Source: Acidithrix ferrooxidans
GTDB lineage: Bacteria; Actinomycetota; Acidimicrobiia; Acidimicrobiales; Acidimicrobiaceae
Assembly: GCF_000949295.1 (NCBI RefSeq)
Contig: NZ_JXYS01000018.1
Coordinates: 1 to 64,000 of the forward strand
Length of the DNA stretch: 64,000 nt
Direction: 5' to 3'
Positions within the stretch are counted from its first letter, which is position 1; every line of letters starts with the position of its first letter. Positions 7,999-16,145 of the stretch are shown here, in pieces. A program made the translations under genes and the position numbers. Under the pieces are notes generated by a model. That model was not told the DNA's origin. It saw only the letters and a list, made by a program, of their open reading frames with translations, and did not search any database.

Positions 7999-9370
7999 AT
8001 TGTCGATGAGAATGCGGATAGTCTTATCCGTGGCCGCGCTCACCTTATTTATCACTGTCGTAGCGAGCATTGGATTTGACGCATATGTCGGCTCCGCTAC
8101 TAGAGCTACCCTGGAGCGCTCTCTGAGGGGGCGGATGGATCGCCTTCAGATTGCCACACAACGCCACTTAATCCAACTAAACACCAGCGGCAAAAAGATA
8201 ATTCTGGTTCCGGATCAATCGGTATCTCAGGTATTGTCAAAGAATCTAAGGATCTTATATACAACCAAGGTAGCAGGCGCTAAAGCACTGTTGACCTGGA
8301 GCCAAATGAATGGACACCTTGGCAAACCGTACTACATTACCCTCCCCCACCAAGGTTCATCGAGCCCCTATATTCTTCTAATTGAGAAGATCCCATCGAC
8401 TCACGGTGAGCTAGCTATCGTTGGGAGCTCTACTGACAAAGTTGACGATTCGCTCAATATCGCTGAGGAACTCCTGGCTATCGGAGGCATCAGCGCAATA
8501 ATATTTGCAAGCCTTGGTGCAGGATTACTCGCCTCGATCGTGCTAAAACCTGTAGAACGAATGCGAAAGCAGGCACAGGATCTCTCAAAGGGCCACTCGA
8601 TGGATCGACTCAGCAACCCCGGAACCGGCGATGAGCTGGCTGCTTTGGCCGACACCCTAAATGAATTTTTAACTAAAATCCACGACTCCACCCAACTGCA
8701 GCGTCGATTTATCGCTTCCGCTAGCCACGAATTGCGAACGCCCTTAGCTGGGATGAAAGCGGAACTCGACTCCCGATGGTCTAGCTCGTTCGGGAGCGAC
8801 CCGGCGATTTTGATGGATCGAATTGAAAAAAGAGTCGACAATCTCATCTATCTGACCGATGGCCTCCTCAAGGTGGCACAAGGCCAAAGCAAAACCATTC
8901 CCCTTAAATTGACCGATAGTGATTTGGAATCAGTCATCTCCGCAACTCTCACAAATCTCTCACCACAGGCAAGTGCCGCCCAGGTCCGACTCGTTCTAGA
9001 TGTCACCCAAGATGTCCATGCCTACGTTGACCCAGTGAGAATCTGCGAAATATGGGAGAATCTGACGTTAAATGCGATTCGACATAGCAGACCTGGAGGT
9101 ATCGTTGAGATAACTATCGATCAAAGTTCCACACAGGCCATAATTGCCATTCGTGATCATGGTGACGGCTTCGATCGGGAGATTCTCGACCACGTCTTCG
9201 AGCCTTTTGTCAGCACTAGTCCTGGCTCAAATAACTTTGGCCTAGGTTTAAGTTTGGTTAAACATCTGGTGGTGGCTCACGGAGGCGAAGTGGAGGCAAG
9301 AAACCACGATCAAGGCGGAGCCGTAGTAACTGTGCGACTTCCAAAAGCGAACCCCGTGGCGGGGTCGTAA
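7979..9370 (+). CDS. HAMP-domain sensor histidine kinase, partner of the upstream regulator
   Basis: 463 residues. First membrane helix about residues 14-37, an extracytoplasmic sensor region of about 125 residues, second helix about 163-187, HAMP segment beginning LKPVERMRKQA, dimerisation/phosphorylation box FIASASHELRTPL with His250, then an ATPase domain with N-box NLTLNAIRHS, G1 DHGDGFD and G2 FGLGLSLVK. Typical class I kinase acting at the membrane. The gene overlaps the regulator by 20 bases; a second ATG at 8006 (MRMRIVLSV) is a possible alternative start. Position behind a binding lipoprotein suggests it senses carbohydrate or the loaded binding protein, an inference. Its last codons form a GC-rich hairpin. 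Confidence 0.92.
   Translation: MKIGTTELSMRMRIVLSVAALTLFITVVASIGFDAYVGSATRATLERSLRGRMDRLQIATQRHLIQLNTSGKKIILVPDQSVSQVLSKNLRILYTTKVAGAKALLTWSQMNGHLGKPYYITLPHQGSSSPYILLIEKIPSTHGELAIVGSSTDKVDDSLNIAEELLAIGGISAIIFASLGAGLLASIVLKPVERMRKQAQDLSKGHSMDRLSNPGTGDELAALADTLNEFLTKIHDSTQLQRRFIASASHELRTPLAGMKAELDSRWSSSFGSDPAILMDRIEKRVDNLIYLTDGLLKVAQGQSKTIPLKLTDSDLESVISATLTNLSPQASAAQVRLVLDVTQDVHAYVDPVRICEIWENLTLNAIRHSRPGGIVEITIDQSSTQAIIAIRDHGDGFDREILDHVFEPFVSTSPGSNNFGLGLSLVKHLVVAHGGEVEARNHDQGGAVVTVRLPKANPVAGS
9351..9365 (+). terminator. GC-rich hairpin at the end of the kinase gene
   Basis: ACCCCG / CGGGGT arms around TGG, overlapping the last codons of the histidine kinase, followed by TCGTAAAAATCC. A short stable stem at the end of a six-gene run suggests a terminator, but there is no T-run. 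Confidence 0.4.
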
Positions 9371-9412
9371 AAATCCAAATCCAATCTCTGCTTGGACTTA
9401 GTTCAATACCGC

Positions 9413-9634
9413 TCAGTTGAACACCGGCACACAGATCTGAGGCGGATGCTCAAGTTTAGGCCAACTGTGGTGATAAAAGCGTTTGATCGCCCACTTCAGG
9501 ACCTTGCGCTTGACTAATCGAGGGTTGGAACGCAATCGAAGCGGCGGGTTGAGACGCATTAAGAGGGTATCCATGGCAAAGACCAAGATAAGTTCTGCTT
9601 CGGTTGTTCCTACTGGGGAACCCGATACCCTCAA
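9413..9634 (-). pseudogene. Transposase C-terminal remnant
   Basis: A minus-strand frame of 73 residues ends with LVKRKVLKWAIKRF, YHHSWPKLEHPP and QICVPVFN, the basic, Trp/Pro-containing tail style of IS4-like transposases of actinobacteria. It has no catalytic residues and no credible start, so it can only be a fragment. It lies next to the larger remnant at 9636-10039 and may be part of the same decayed copy in another frame. Confidence 0.4.
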
Positions 9635-9635
9635 C

Positions 9636-10039
9636 TTAAGGTTGAGACATTACACTCAGAGGTAGCATCACCAGTGTTAGGGATCCTCTTGGGATAGGTC
9701 GTTTAGTTGGGTCAGCGGGCCGGCTCGAATAACGAAGAGTCCGCTTGGCGTGGCGAGGATTTGACCCGCCATGACATTGCCTATTTTTGACCGAAGCGAT
9801 AACTCTAAGTGTGGCGCCTATGCATTGGTCAATCGTTTGTGAGAGAAGGGGGGGGGGAAGCGGCCGGGTCTCCAACCGGGCCGCGCACTGCATCAAGACC
9901 AGTGATAAATGAGATTAGTAGCGGGTCTTACTTTGTCATCTCGCCAGCTGCGACGATTAGCTCACGGATCGCAGGTTAGGCGCACAATAGCGCCCAAAGT
10001 TCTTGTTGTGCTCCGTCTGGGGTCTTGGTGAGTATTCCA
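9636..10039 (-). pseudogene. Decayed IS4-family transposase (C-terminal region)
   Basis: Reading leftward from about 10039, the frame gives GILTKTPDGAQQELWALLCA, then after a stop PAIRELIVAAGEMTK, and later a proline-rich basic segment. This matches the C-terminal part of IS4-type DDE transposases after the catalytic Glu, where members have RSKTPDGVxQELWALLxxY. Several stops and frame changes interrupt it, and a run of nine G at about 9849-9857 disturbs the frame too. No ends could be assigned. The assignment rests on remembered family patterns. Confidence 0.5.
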
Positions 10040-10809
10040 AAACTCTTTACCAATCATTCCAGTAACTCTTTACCAGTGCTTTTAACCTACCATAGGGGCC
10101 ATTGTGAAATGACCGTTTTGGCGTATTCGACAGCAACGCATTTACTCAAAATGGTTGCTTAGAATTCAAGAGCTCCCCTTGAGCGTTTCTTTGGATCCAA
10201 AGAAATAAGCAGTCCCGTAATTGGATCTGAAAGTTGTGTTCTTAGCTCCATTGAATTCGAACTAAAGAGGTTTGATTCCAATACGTAGTATTGGAATCGG
10301 TTACCCTTCTTTTTATTATCTGTTTATCGGTAGTAGCGATGATGGGACGACTCATCATCGCAAGAGAGCGCATAAGACCAGTAGCAATACTGGCCATGCT
10401 CAAAGAGACGAGAACAACTCTCGGACAAGTGAGAATGAAGTTCGAGACGAGAACCTTGAAAAAGGTGAAATCGCAATGAGTGAGCTCACTACTTATCACT
10501 CAGTTTCAACGGTAGCCATCTTGGTGCTTTCAGCAATCCCTCGATTACCCGATCTCTTTTCGTTGTTTGATTAGGGGTTTCAACATTAAAATTTCAATTA
10601 TCGTCTTTGATCCAAGCCTTTAATCTTCTTGGTTTATTAGCTCCTGTTGTCAAATTGTGGCCCCTTATGCAATTGACGTGATCTCTCGTCGTTAGAACTC
10701 CCGGGCCGAGAGCCCTAACTCCAAGTTGACCTTTAGCCGAACAGTTAATAGAAATGGAGAAAGGGGAGAACTGGGAGATAGTTGCATATCCCTCTTCCAA
10801 AGTGATGTT
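10040..10809. other. Gene-poor region downstream of the acyl-CoA ligase
   Basis: About 770 bp with no convincing gene. It holds a direct repeat AACTCTTTACCA (about 10040-10075), a perfect palindrome at 10274-10298, and a short hydrophobic frame at 10291-10479 (TTG start, LLFIICLSVVAMMG) that lacks a well-placed ribosome binding site. Probably a mixture of decayed mobile DNA and intergenic sequence. Confidence 0.45.
10274..10298. promoter_or_regulatory. Perfect 11-bp inverted repeat
   Basis: Arms GATTCCAATAC (10274-10284) and GTATTGGAATC (10288-10298) with a 3-base centre GTA. A perfect palindrome of this length is unlikely by chance in a short gap and could be an operator for a dimeric repressor or a hairpin. 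No adjacent well-supported gene tells which. Confidence 0.5.
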
Positions 10810-12585
10810 TTAGCCGAGTGAAGAAGGTTGATCTAGGATCGTTCGGCTAACTTCTTCCCGAAGTTGCCTCTTTAGGATCTTGCCAGTCGGGTTACGCGGG
10901 AGCAGCTGGTCGTAAAAGAAGATGTATTTGGGAACCTTAAAAGCGGCTAGATGTTGGGCTACGTAGGATCTTAAGTCCTGTTCGCTGATTGAGATCCCCG
11001 GATTGCAAGTTACGATGGCTGCGACCTCCTCCCCCATAACTAAGTCCGGTATTCCAATGATGGCTGCGTCGACCACTCCGGGAAAGTCATACAATACGGA
11101 CTCAACTTCGATGGAATAGATGTTCTCGCCTCCTCTGATAACCATGTCCTTTGCTCGATCGACAATATAGACAAAGTCTTCTTCATCCACGTAGGCTAAG
11201 TCGCCGCTATAGAACCATCCATCCCTGAATGAGTCTTTTGTTGCTTGAGGTTTATTCCAATAGCCGTCAACGATATTGGGACCCTTGATAATGAGTTCAC
11301 CTACTTGATTAGGGCCTAGCTGGTCGCCGCTATCGTTCACAACTGCTAACTCTACGACGGGCAATGGCAAACCAACAGAATCTGGTTTTTCTAAATAGTC
11401 ATCGCCGGAGTTCATGGTTGCAACCGAGGAGGTTTCGGTCAGACCGTATCCATTCGAAGGACTACCCATGGGAAAGTTTTCTTTTATCTTTCGCACTAAC
11501 TCAGGTGGGCAAGGCGATCCTCCATAGGTAATCAGTTTGACGCTTGAGGTATCTCTCATAGGAAAGTCGCGCGAATTTAGGACCTGCCAAACCATCGTCG
11601 GCACACCCCCAAATGCGGTGACTTTTTCTCGTTCGATCAATTCCAGTGCTCGCTCTGGGTTCCAGCGATACATCATGATTATCTTCGATCCAGCAAAGGT
11701 ATTTGGTATCAATACACCGTGGCAGCCTGTGGCATGAAAGAGTGGAACCGATAAGAGGTATGCATTTTGTTGTTTGTCTCCATTTGAATCAAGGGCAGTC
11801 CTTTGGCTTGACGGATATGCCATTTGGTTTCGAGCCGATATGTAAAGAACGCTTATTAGGTTGGTGCAAATGTTGCGGTGAGTTCCAAGGGCTCCTTTCG
11901 GAGCGCCTGTGGTGCCAGATGTATAGAAGATCGTTACGGGGTCGTCGGGAAGGATTTCAACTTGAGGAAGGAGGTCGCAATAACCATCAATCACCTTGCC
12001 AAAGTCCAAGATTTTAAGGGAACTGTCTGAATCGCCAAGATCGGGAATCTCTAGATCGGCAAAGGTTGCCTCGTTGCACCTAACGACCAAAATAGTTATC
12101 TCTTGGAGTGTTTCAACAAGTCCTTTTATCGAGGGCACAATCCGGCTATAACGTTGGGCGTCGACAATTACCACTTTGGCCATTGAATCGGCGATGCCAT
12201 ATTCCAGCTCTTGCTGTGTCCACCAGGCGTTTAGCGGAACAGCGATGGCACCAATTGACGATATCGCCCAAAACGAAATGATCCATTCCGGGTAATTTCT
12301 CATAGAAATCACAACCCGATCGCCTTTTTTGACGCCGAGAGCTATCAGCCCGTGGGCGGTCTTAGCTACAAGAGCTAGATGTTCCTGGTAGGTTATTCGT
12401 TCGTCTTCATAGACCAGGTAGGTCGCGCTTGCGTGCTTTGTCGATCGTTCCAAAATATCTCTGAGAGAATTTGGGGTTTGACTCCAAGTCCGATAGGTCG
12501 TCCCTCGAATGTGCGTATCGGTAATTTCAAATCTTTGCCCTGGCTCCGTCAATATCTGGCGAATTTCGTCAAGTTTAGCTTTCAT
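10810..12585 (-). CDS. AMP-dependent acyl-CoA synthetase/ligase
   Basis: 591 residues, class I adenylate-forming enzyme (fatty acid or aromatic acid CoA ligase). Visible motifs: the P-loop-like IFYTSGTTGAPKG, the A5 motif YGLTETSS, A7 as GWFYSGDLAYVDEED, A8 around DRAKDMVIRGGENI, and the catalytic Lys in NPTGKILKRQL near the C-terminus. It would activate a carboxylic acid with ATP and CoA in the cytoplasm. The substrate is not readable from sequence. It stands alone on the minus strand between two blocks of mobile-element debris. ATG start at 12585; length is normal to slightly long for the family. Confidence 0.9.
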   Translation of the reverse strand: MKAKLDEIRQILTEPGQRFEITDTHIRGTTYRTWSQTPNSLRDILERSTKHASATYLVYEDERITYQEHLALVAKTAHGLIALGVKKGDRVVISMRNYPEWIISFWAISSIGAIAVPLNAWWTQQELEYGIADSMAKVVIVDAQRYSRIVPSIKGLVETLQEITILVVRCNEATFADLEIPDLGDSDSSLKILDFGKVIDGYCDLLPQVEILPDDPVTIFYTSGTTGAPKGALGTHRNICTNLISVLYISARNQMAYPSSQRTALDSNGDKQQNAYLLSVPLFHATGCHGVLIPNTFAGSKIIMMYRWNPERALELIEREKVTAFGGVPTMVWQVLNSRDFPMRDTSSVKLITYGGSPCPPELVRKIKENFPMGSPSNGYGLTETSSVATMNSGDDYLEKPDSVGLPLPVVELAVVNDSGDQLGPNQVGELIIKGPNIVDGYWNKPQATKDSFRDGWFYSGDLAYVDEEDFVYIVDRAKDMVIRGGENIYSIEVESVLYDFPGVVDAAIIGIPDLVMGEEVAAIVTCNPGISISEQDLRSYVAQHLAAFKVPKYIFFYDQLLPRNPTGKILKRQLREEVSRTILDQPSSLG

Positions 12586-12691
12586 ATTAAAACCATAGCT
12601 AGATTAGCGTTTTCAGGCGACCCAAAATGATTTAATCGAATCAGATAGCTGGAGAAGGCTTTCCTAAACGCTACAACCAACGAAAAGAAAG

Positions 12692-13015
12692 GTAAACGTT
12701 CGGTGAACCCGTACCACCCCTGACGAAAACAGGGACTGAACACGAAGCGCTAGATAGTGTTAACTGGTAGTCATGGACAGTTTGAATACAACTGAGACAG
12801 CGTACTTGCGGGCAGAGATAGAACGTCTGGCTGATGACAACGCGCACTTGGCCCACGATAATGCCCGTCTTCAAGCGGAGAACGCCGAGCTTCGAGCACG
12901 GGTTAGTGAACTCGAAGGCCAGATTGGTGCACTCTCGGAGAAGGTGGTAACGCTTACCAAGCTCGTCTTTGTAAACTGCGACGTTTTTTTACCCACCATC
13001 AGCGATAAAAATTGA
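12692..13015 (+). pseudogene. Truncated IS66-family transposase (5' end only)
   Basis: An ATG at 12773 opens a frame starting MDSLNTTETAYLRAEIERLA, followed by a coiled coil of AEN/ARL repeats and LSEKVVTLTKLVF, the N-terminal leucine-rich region of IS66 TnpC proteins. Likeness stops after LVF at about 12970; the remaining 14 codons to 13015 are unrelated. About 80 bases upstream, GTAAACGTTCGG at 12692 resembles an IS66 end (these begin GTAA). So only the left end of the element survives, cut by later insertions. Confidence 0.75.
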
Positions 13016-13051
13016 CCCAGCCAATTGAGTTCAATAGTAGTTGTTGGTGTC
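12971..13051. other. Possible fragment of another insertion-sequence end
   Basis: Exactly where IS66 likeness stops, the sequence changes to TTTTTTTACCCACC and then AAAAATTGACCCAGCC, a repeated A/T-run plus ACCCA(G/C)CC pattern like the multiple terminal repeats of IS21-type elements. No coding part of such an element is present. Low-confidence interpretation. Confidence 0.25.
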
Positions 13052-13077
13052 TGAGGTTCCCCAGATTTAGTGGACAC
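13052..13077 (+). repeat. Left terminal inverted repeat of the IS3 element
   Basis: Begins TGAGGTTCCCCAGA and ends TGGACAC. It matches the reverse complement of 14314-14339 at 21 of 26 positions. Confidence 0.85.
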
Positions 13078-13118
13078 CTGTTAAGCCAACATAGATTGTT
13101 GGTAGAAAGGATGTCATC

Positions 13119-13439
13119 ATGGGAGCAACAAGGCGTAAATTCACCCTTGAGTTCAAGACTGAAGCTGCTCATCGAGTTATAGATTCCGCCACGTTCATTC
13201 CAGAGGTAGCTAGTGAGCTATCTATTTCCCAAGAGGCTCTATATAGGTGGGTAAAAGATGAACGAATACGTCTAGAGGCAGCTTCTAGTGTCAATGAAGG
13301 ACCACTGAGCGCTGATGAAAGAAGAGAACTCATAAAGCTTCGTCGTGAGATGGCAGAGCTCAAAAAAGATAATGAGTTCCTGGGAAAAGCAGCCGCGTAC
13401 TTCGCAGCCAAGCAAGCAAACAAGAAAGATTTGCCCTGA
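13119..13439 (+). CDS. IS3-family transposase OrfA
   Basis: 106 residues. A helix-turn-helix (FTLEFKTEAAHRVIDS, then ELSISQEALYRWVKD) binds the element ends, followed by a leucine-zipper-like coil (LIKLRREMAELKKDNEFL) for oligomerisation, as in OrfA proteins of IS3 elements. Start ATG at 13119 after the ribosome binding site AAAGGA. The stop overlaps the orfB start as TGATG, and orfB is in the -1 frame, so a fused OrfAB can arise by frameshifting and separate OrfB by re-initiation. Confidence 0.93.
   Translation: MGATRRKFTLEFKTEAAHRVIDSATFIPEVASELSISQEALYRWVKDERIRLEAASSVNEGPLSADERRELIKLRREMAELKKDNEFLGKAAAYFAAKQANKKDLP
13382..13388 (+). promoter_or_regulatory. Candidate -1 ribosomal frameshift site GGGAAAA
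   Basis: The heptamer is in the X-XXY-YYZ phase relative to orfA (codons GGA AAA). After a -1 slip the new frame stays open into orfB, giving a join that reads QERFALMEAECANF across the orfB ATG, as in known OrfAB fusions. The earlier A6G run at 13362-13368 cannot serve, because the -1 frame meets TAA at 13370. Confidence 0.5.
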
Positions 13440-14308
13440 TGGAAGCGGAGTGCGCTAACTTTGAGATAGCACGAATGGCGCGACTACTTGAAGTGTCTCG
13501 ATCTGGCTACTATGCCTGGCTACATCGGTTAGAGAACCCAGCCGATGCCAAGGTGGCTAGAAATGACCTTGAGGCAAAGATACTCTCCATTCACAGGGAA
13601 TCTAATGGAACTTATGGCGCTCCAAGAATCACCGCTGAGCTTCACGATCGCGGGGAGGTAATCAGTAAAAACAGCGTTGCAACTCGGATGAGAGATCTTG
13701 GAATAGAGGGTATATCCCCCAGATCATTCAAAGTCAAAACCACTACCGCTGATCCAAAGGCTTGTTATCCCAGTGACCTCGTCGAACGTGACTTCGACAA
13801 GGGATATCTAAATGCCGTTCTTACCTCGGATATCACTTATTTGCGAGTTGGAGAGGGATTTGCCTACCTTTGTGCTATTCGTGATGAGCACTCCGGCAGG
13901 GTGCTTGGATATTCTGTCGATCGCCACATGAGGACAAGCCTTGTCATTGAAGCACTCCAGCAGGCAATCTCCCTCAGGGGAGACGATATCCAAGGCGCAA
14001 TTTTCCATACCGATCGCGGGAGCCAATTCACCGATCGTCGCGTCGTGGAACTCCGTGAACAGAATGGCATTATCCGGTCAATGGGTAAAACTGGATCTTG
14101 CTACGACCATGCAACAGCTGAATCGTTCTGGTCGATCTTCAAACACGAGTACTTTTACCGGCACGTATTTGAAGGTATGTCCGAATTGAGGGCTGGGATT
14201 AGGAGTTACATGGACTTTTATAACCATAAAAGGCGGTACTCGAAGATCGGTAACGTCTCACCAGTTGGTTATGAACTAACATTATTGGAGTCCGCCAAGG
14301 CGGCGTAG
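13439..14308 (+). CDS. IS3-family transposase OrfB (DDE integrase domain)
   Basis: 289 residues. The N-terminal region has MARLLEVSRSGYYAWL, then the HTH_21 segment SIHRESNGTYGAPRI, and the rve core with catalytic triad Asp in LTSDITYL, Asp in FHTDRGSQF and Glu in ATAESFWSIFKHE. The end has YNHKRRYSKIGNVSPVGYE, usual for the family. All catalytic residues are present, so the element may still be active. It is translated in the -1 frame relative to orfA. Confidence 0.95.
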   Translation: MEAECANFEIARMARLLEVSRSGYYAWLHRLENPADAKVARNDLEAKILSIHRESNGTYGAPRITAELHDRGEVISKNSVATRMRDLGIEGISPRSFKVKTTTADPKACYPSDLVERDFDKGYLNAVLTSDITYLRVGEGFAYLCAIRDEHSGRVLGYSVDRHMRTSLVIEALQQAISLRGDDIQGAIFHTDRGSQFTDRRVVELREQNGIIRSMGKTGSCYDHATAESFWSIFKHEYFYRHVFEGMSELRAGIRSYMDFYNHKRRYSKIGNVSPVGYELTLLESAKAA

Positions 14309-14313
14309 TCAAT

Positions 14314-14339
14314 GTGTCCATTATTTATGGGCAACCTCA
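14314..14339 (-). repeat. Right terminal inverted repeat of the IS3 element
   Basis: On the plus strand it begins GTGTCCATT and ends GGGCAACCTCA. Partner of the repeat at 13052-13077. Confidence 0.85.
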
Positions 14340-15130
14340 AATCTGGCTGGAGGCAATATCGTCCACCCGGTCTGGTCGCGTCCTTTTTTATCTGAGCCGT
14401 CTTTTCTAAGGAACTTTTCAAGACGGAGTTGGTGATTGGTGAGTGAGCTTCGTCATCTAAGTGAAACACGAGCCACTCCCCAAGAACGGAGCGATCATAG
14501 GGATTGATTGGGTAGTAAATGAGATTGCTACCATAACAGATGACACCTACGACTTTCCTCATCCTGAAAGACCAAAAACCTCCCAGATCCCTCTTTCTCG
14601 CTATCAACGCAAGATGGCTCGACGTAAACCCAGAGTGGACGATCAACTTCTAAGGGCTACCGATGCGCCAAGAAAAATATGCCGCCAAGGCTTATCGCAG
14701 CGTCGCACAAAAACGACAAGTTGAATCATGTAACTACGCCAAGTTATTTGTGATGAACCACGACCAGGCCGCCATGGAAGAGTTAGAACCAAAATCTCTC
14801 ACTAAGACAACCATGGCTAAGAAGAAAGATGATGCTGTCATAGCGTAGCCAAGAGCAGACTGGTGTTTATATGAATTAGAAGCACGCTTCAGGCCCACAA
14901 CCCCTCCATCCAAGGTAGACGACTATCGGTTACTTCAGCTGCACTGCGAGAACCAAGCACTCGCTTAGCATTGTCCCAACGAACCTATTCCTGTTATGTT
15001 TGTGGGTTAGGAAATTCAAGGGACAAGAATTCTGCGGCCATGATAGTCGTCTGGGCTGGTTTGAATGCGGCTGGTATTGATGGCATAAGAGCTGAGTGTC
15101 CGCTGGGCATTCAAGCAGCCTGAGCCAGGA
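14340..15130 (+). pseudogene. tnpB: Decayed TnpB (IS605 OrfB) gene, cut by the IS3 element
   Basis: Across changing frames the plus strand reads VKHEPLPKNGAIIGIDW (RuvC-I region; the catalytic Asp in IGID is present), later LSRYQRKMARRKP, AKAYRSVAQKR, a NHDQAAMEEL segment (RuvC-II Glu region), KTTMAKKKDDAVIA, and finally RDKNSAAMIVVWAG followed by LNAAGIDGIRAE. This is the order of motifs in TnpB. Several stops and frame changes show it is dead, and the zinc-finger cysteines are not recognisable. The N-terminal part is missing at the IS3 boundary (14339), so IS3 or a deletion removed it. Confidence 0.8.
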
Positions 15131-15272
15131 ATCACCCGTATATCCGTGGGGTGGTTTCAACAGTTTTGGATAGTACCATTCCAAAACTTCCAACTTTCGT
15201 ATTGACGACTATTAAAGGTCGCTGTTCTGGTAGCGTTAAAGTCCATAGCAAGTCAGTTGAAAAGTTCTAAAA

Positions 15273-16118
15273 ATGGGTTTACAGGTACCAGGTTCGATTA
15301 CCGCGTCGAAGGTCAGCTCCTTCAAGGAGTGCGGCTTAGCATTTCGTTTGTCCGTCATTGAGAAACTACCTCAGCCCACTACCCTCTGGACAATTCGCGG
15401 TACATTGACCCACGCCGTTCTTGAGCGAATGTACTTTCAGATAGAGCCCAAAGACCGGACTAAAAAGACAGCAATTGAAATCGTCCGGCAAGTCTGGAAT
15501 GAGTCCCTTGTTGACAATAGTCTTGAGGTCATTCTTGGACCCGGCCATAGTCAAGCCGGTCGCGACGCTCTGTTTCAGGAGACTATAGCATTAGTCCTCA
15601 AAGACTTTGAGGCCGAAGACCCATCACATGTAAATGCAATCGCAACCGAATTGCGTCTAGAAACTACGCTCGGCGACACGATACTTAGGGGAGTTATAGA
15701 CCGTCTAGACCTCAATGACGATGGGTCACTAACTGTTACAGACTACAAAACAGGTAAATTGCCTGGGCAAATCCAAGAAAACGAACGTCTGACGGGGGTA
15801 TATTTCTACGCGCTTTTGTGCGAAAGAGTATTAGGCACCAGACCCAAAAGCGTCCAACTTATCTATCTCAAGGATGCTACGCGGATCGTCGCCACCCCTA
15901 CAGATCAAGTTTTACGAGGACTTGAATCCAAGACAGAGGCAATATGGAAAGCCGTCTGCCACGCCTGCGAGAAGGAAGATTTCCGACCACGGCCATCTAG
16001 AATGTGTCGTTTCTGCCACTATCAAGAACTGTGTCCGGCCCAGGGTGGAAGCCTAGCGCTAATTAGTGATTTCAAGGCAACACACGTAGCCAATAAAAAG
16101 CGCTGCGAAAATAACTAA
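15273..16118 (+). CDS. PD-(D/E)XK nuclease of the RecB/Cas4-like family
   Basis: 281 residues. Motifs in order: an early Cys in FKECGLAFRL, GTLTHAVLERMYF, the active-site Asp in LRGVIDRLD, and VTDYKTGKL (D-x-K-type core), then a Tyr helix and C-terminal CRFCHYQELC. Four cysteines (one early, three late) in this arrangement are those that hold an iron-sulphur cluster in AddB/Cas4-type exonucleases. Stand-alone proteins like this are common in actinobacteria as RecB-family exonuclease; a DNA-repair role is inferred. No CRISPR lies nearby. ATG start at 15273. The PAP2 gene follows after 27 bases. Confidence 0.85.
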   Translation: MGLQVPGSITASKVSSFKECGLAFRLSVIEKLPQPTTLWTIRGTLTHAVLERMYFQIEPKDRTKKTAIEIVRQVWNESLVDNSLEVILGPGHSQAGRDALFQETIALVLKDFEAEDPSHVNAIATELRLETTLGDTILRGVIDRLDLNDDGSLTVTDYKTGKLPGQIQENERLTGVYFYALLCERVLGTRPKSVQLIYLKDATRIVATPTDQVLRGLESKTEAIWKAVCHACEKEDFRPRPSRMCRFCHYQELCPAQGGSLALISDFKATHVANKKRCENN

Positions 16119-16145
16119 ATCAAAATAATTGATTGAGGAATCGAA

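Larger units (their letters stand above)
13052..14339 (+). mobile_element. IS3-family insertion sequence, apparently complete
   Basis: 1288 bp with imperfect terminal inverted repeats (21 of 26 positions) starting TGAGGTT and ending AACCTCA, enclosing orfA and orfB in overlapping frames. TG...CA tips and the two-ORF layout are typical of IS3. No direct repeat of 3-5 bp flanks it (left flank ends GTC, right flank starts AAT), so the copy may have been moved or one flank deleted after insertion. It sits between an IS66 fragment on the left and a TnpB relic on the right. Confidence 0.88.

Noticed and set aside
10594-10800. 68-codon minus-strand frame behind the acyl-CoA ligase
   Set aside because: No recognisable domain or ribosome binding site; composition looks random.
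13362-13368. A6G as the IS3 frameshift site
   Set aside because: The -1 frame meets TAA at 13370-13372 at once, so it cannot give an OrfAB fusion.
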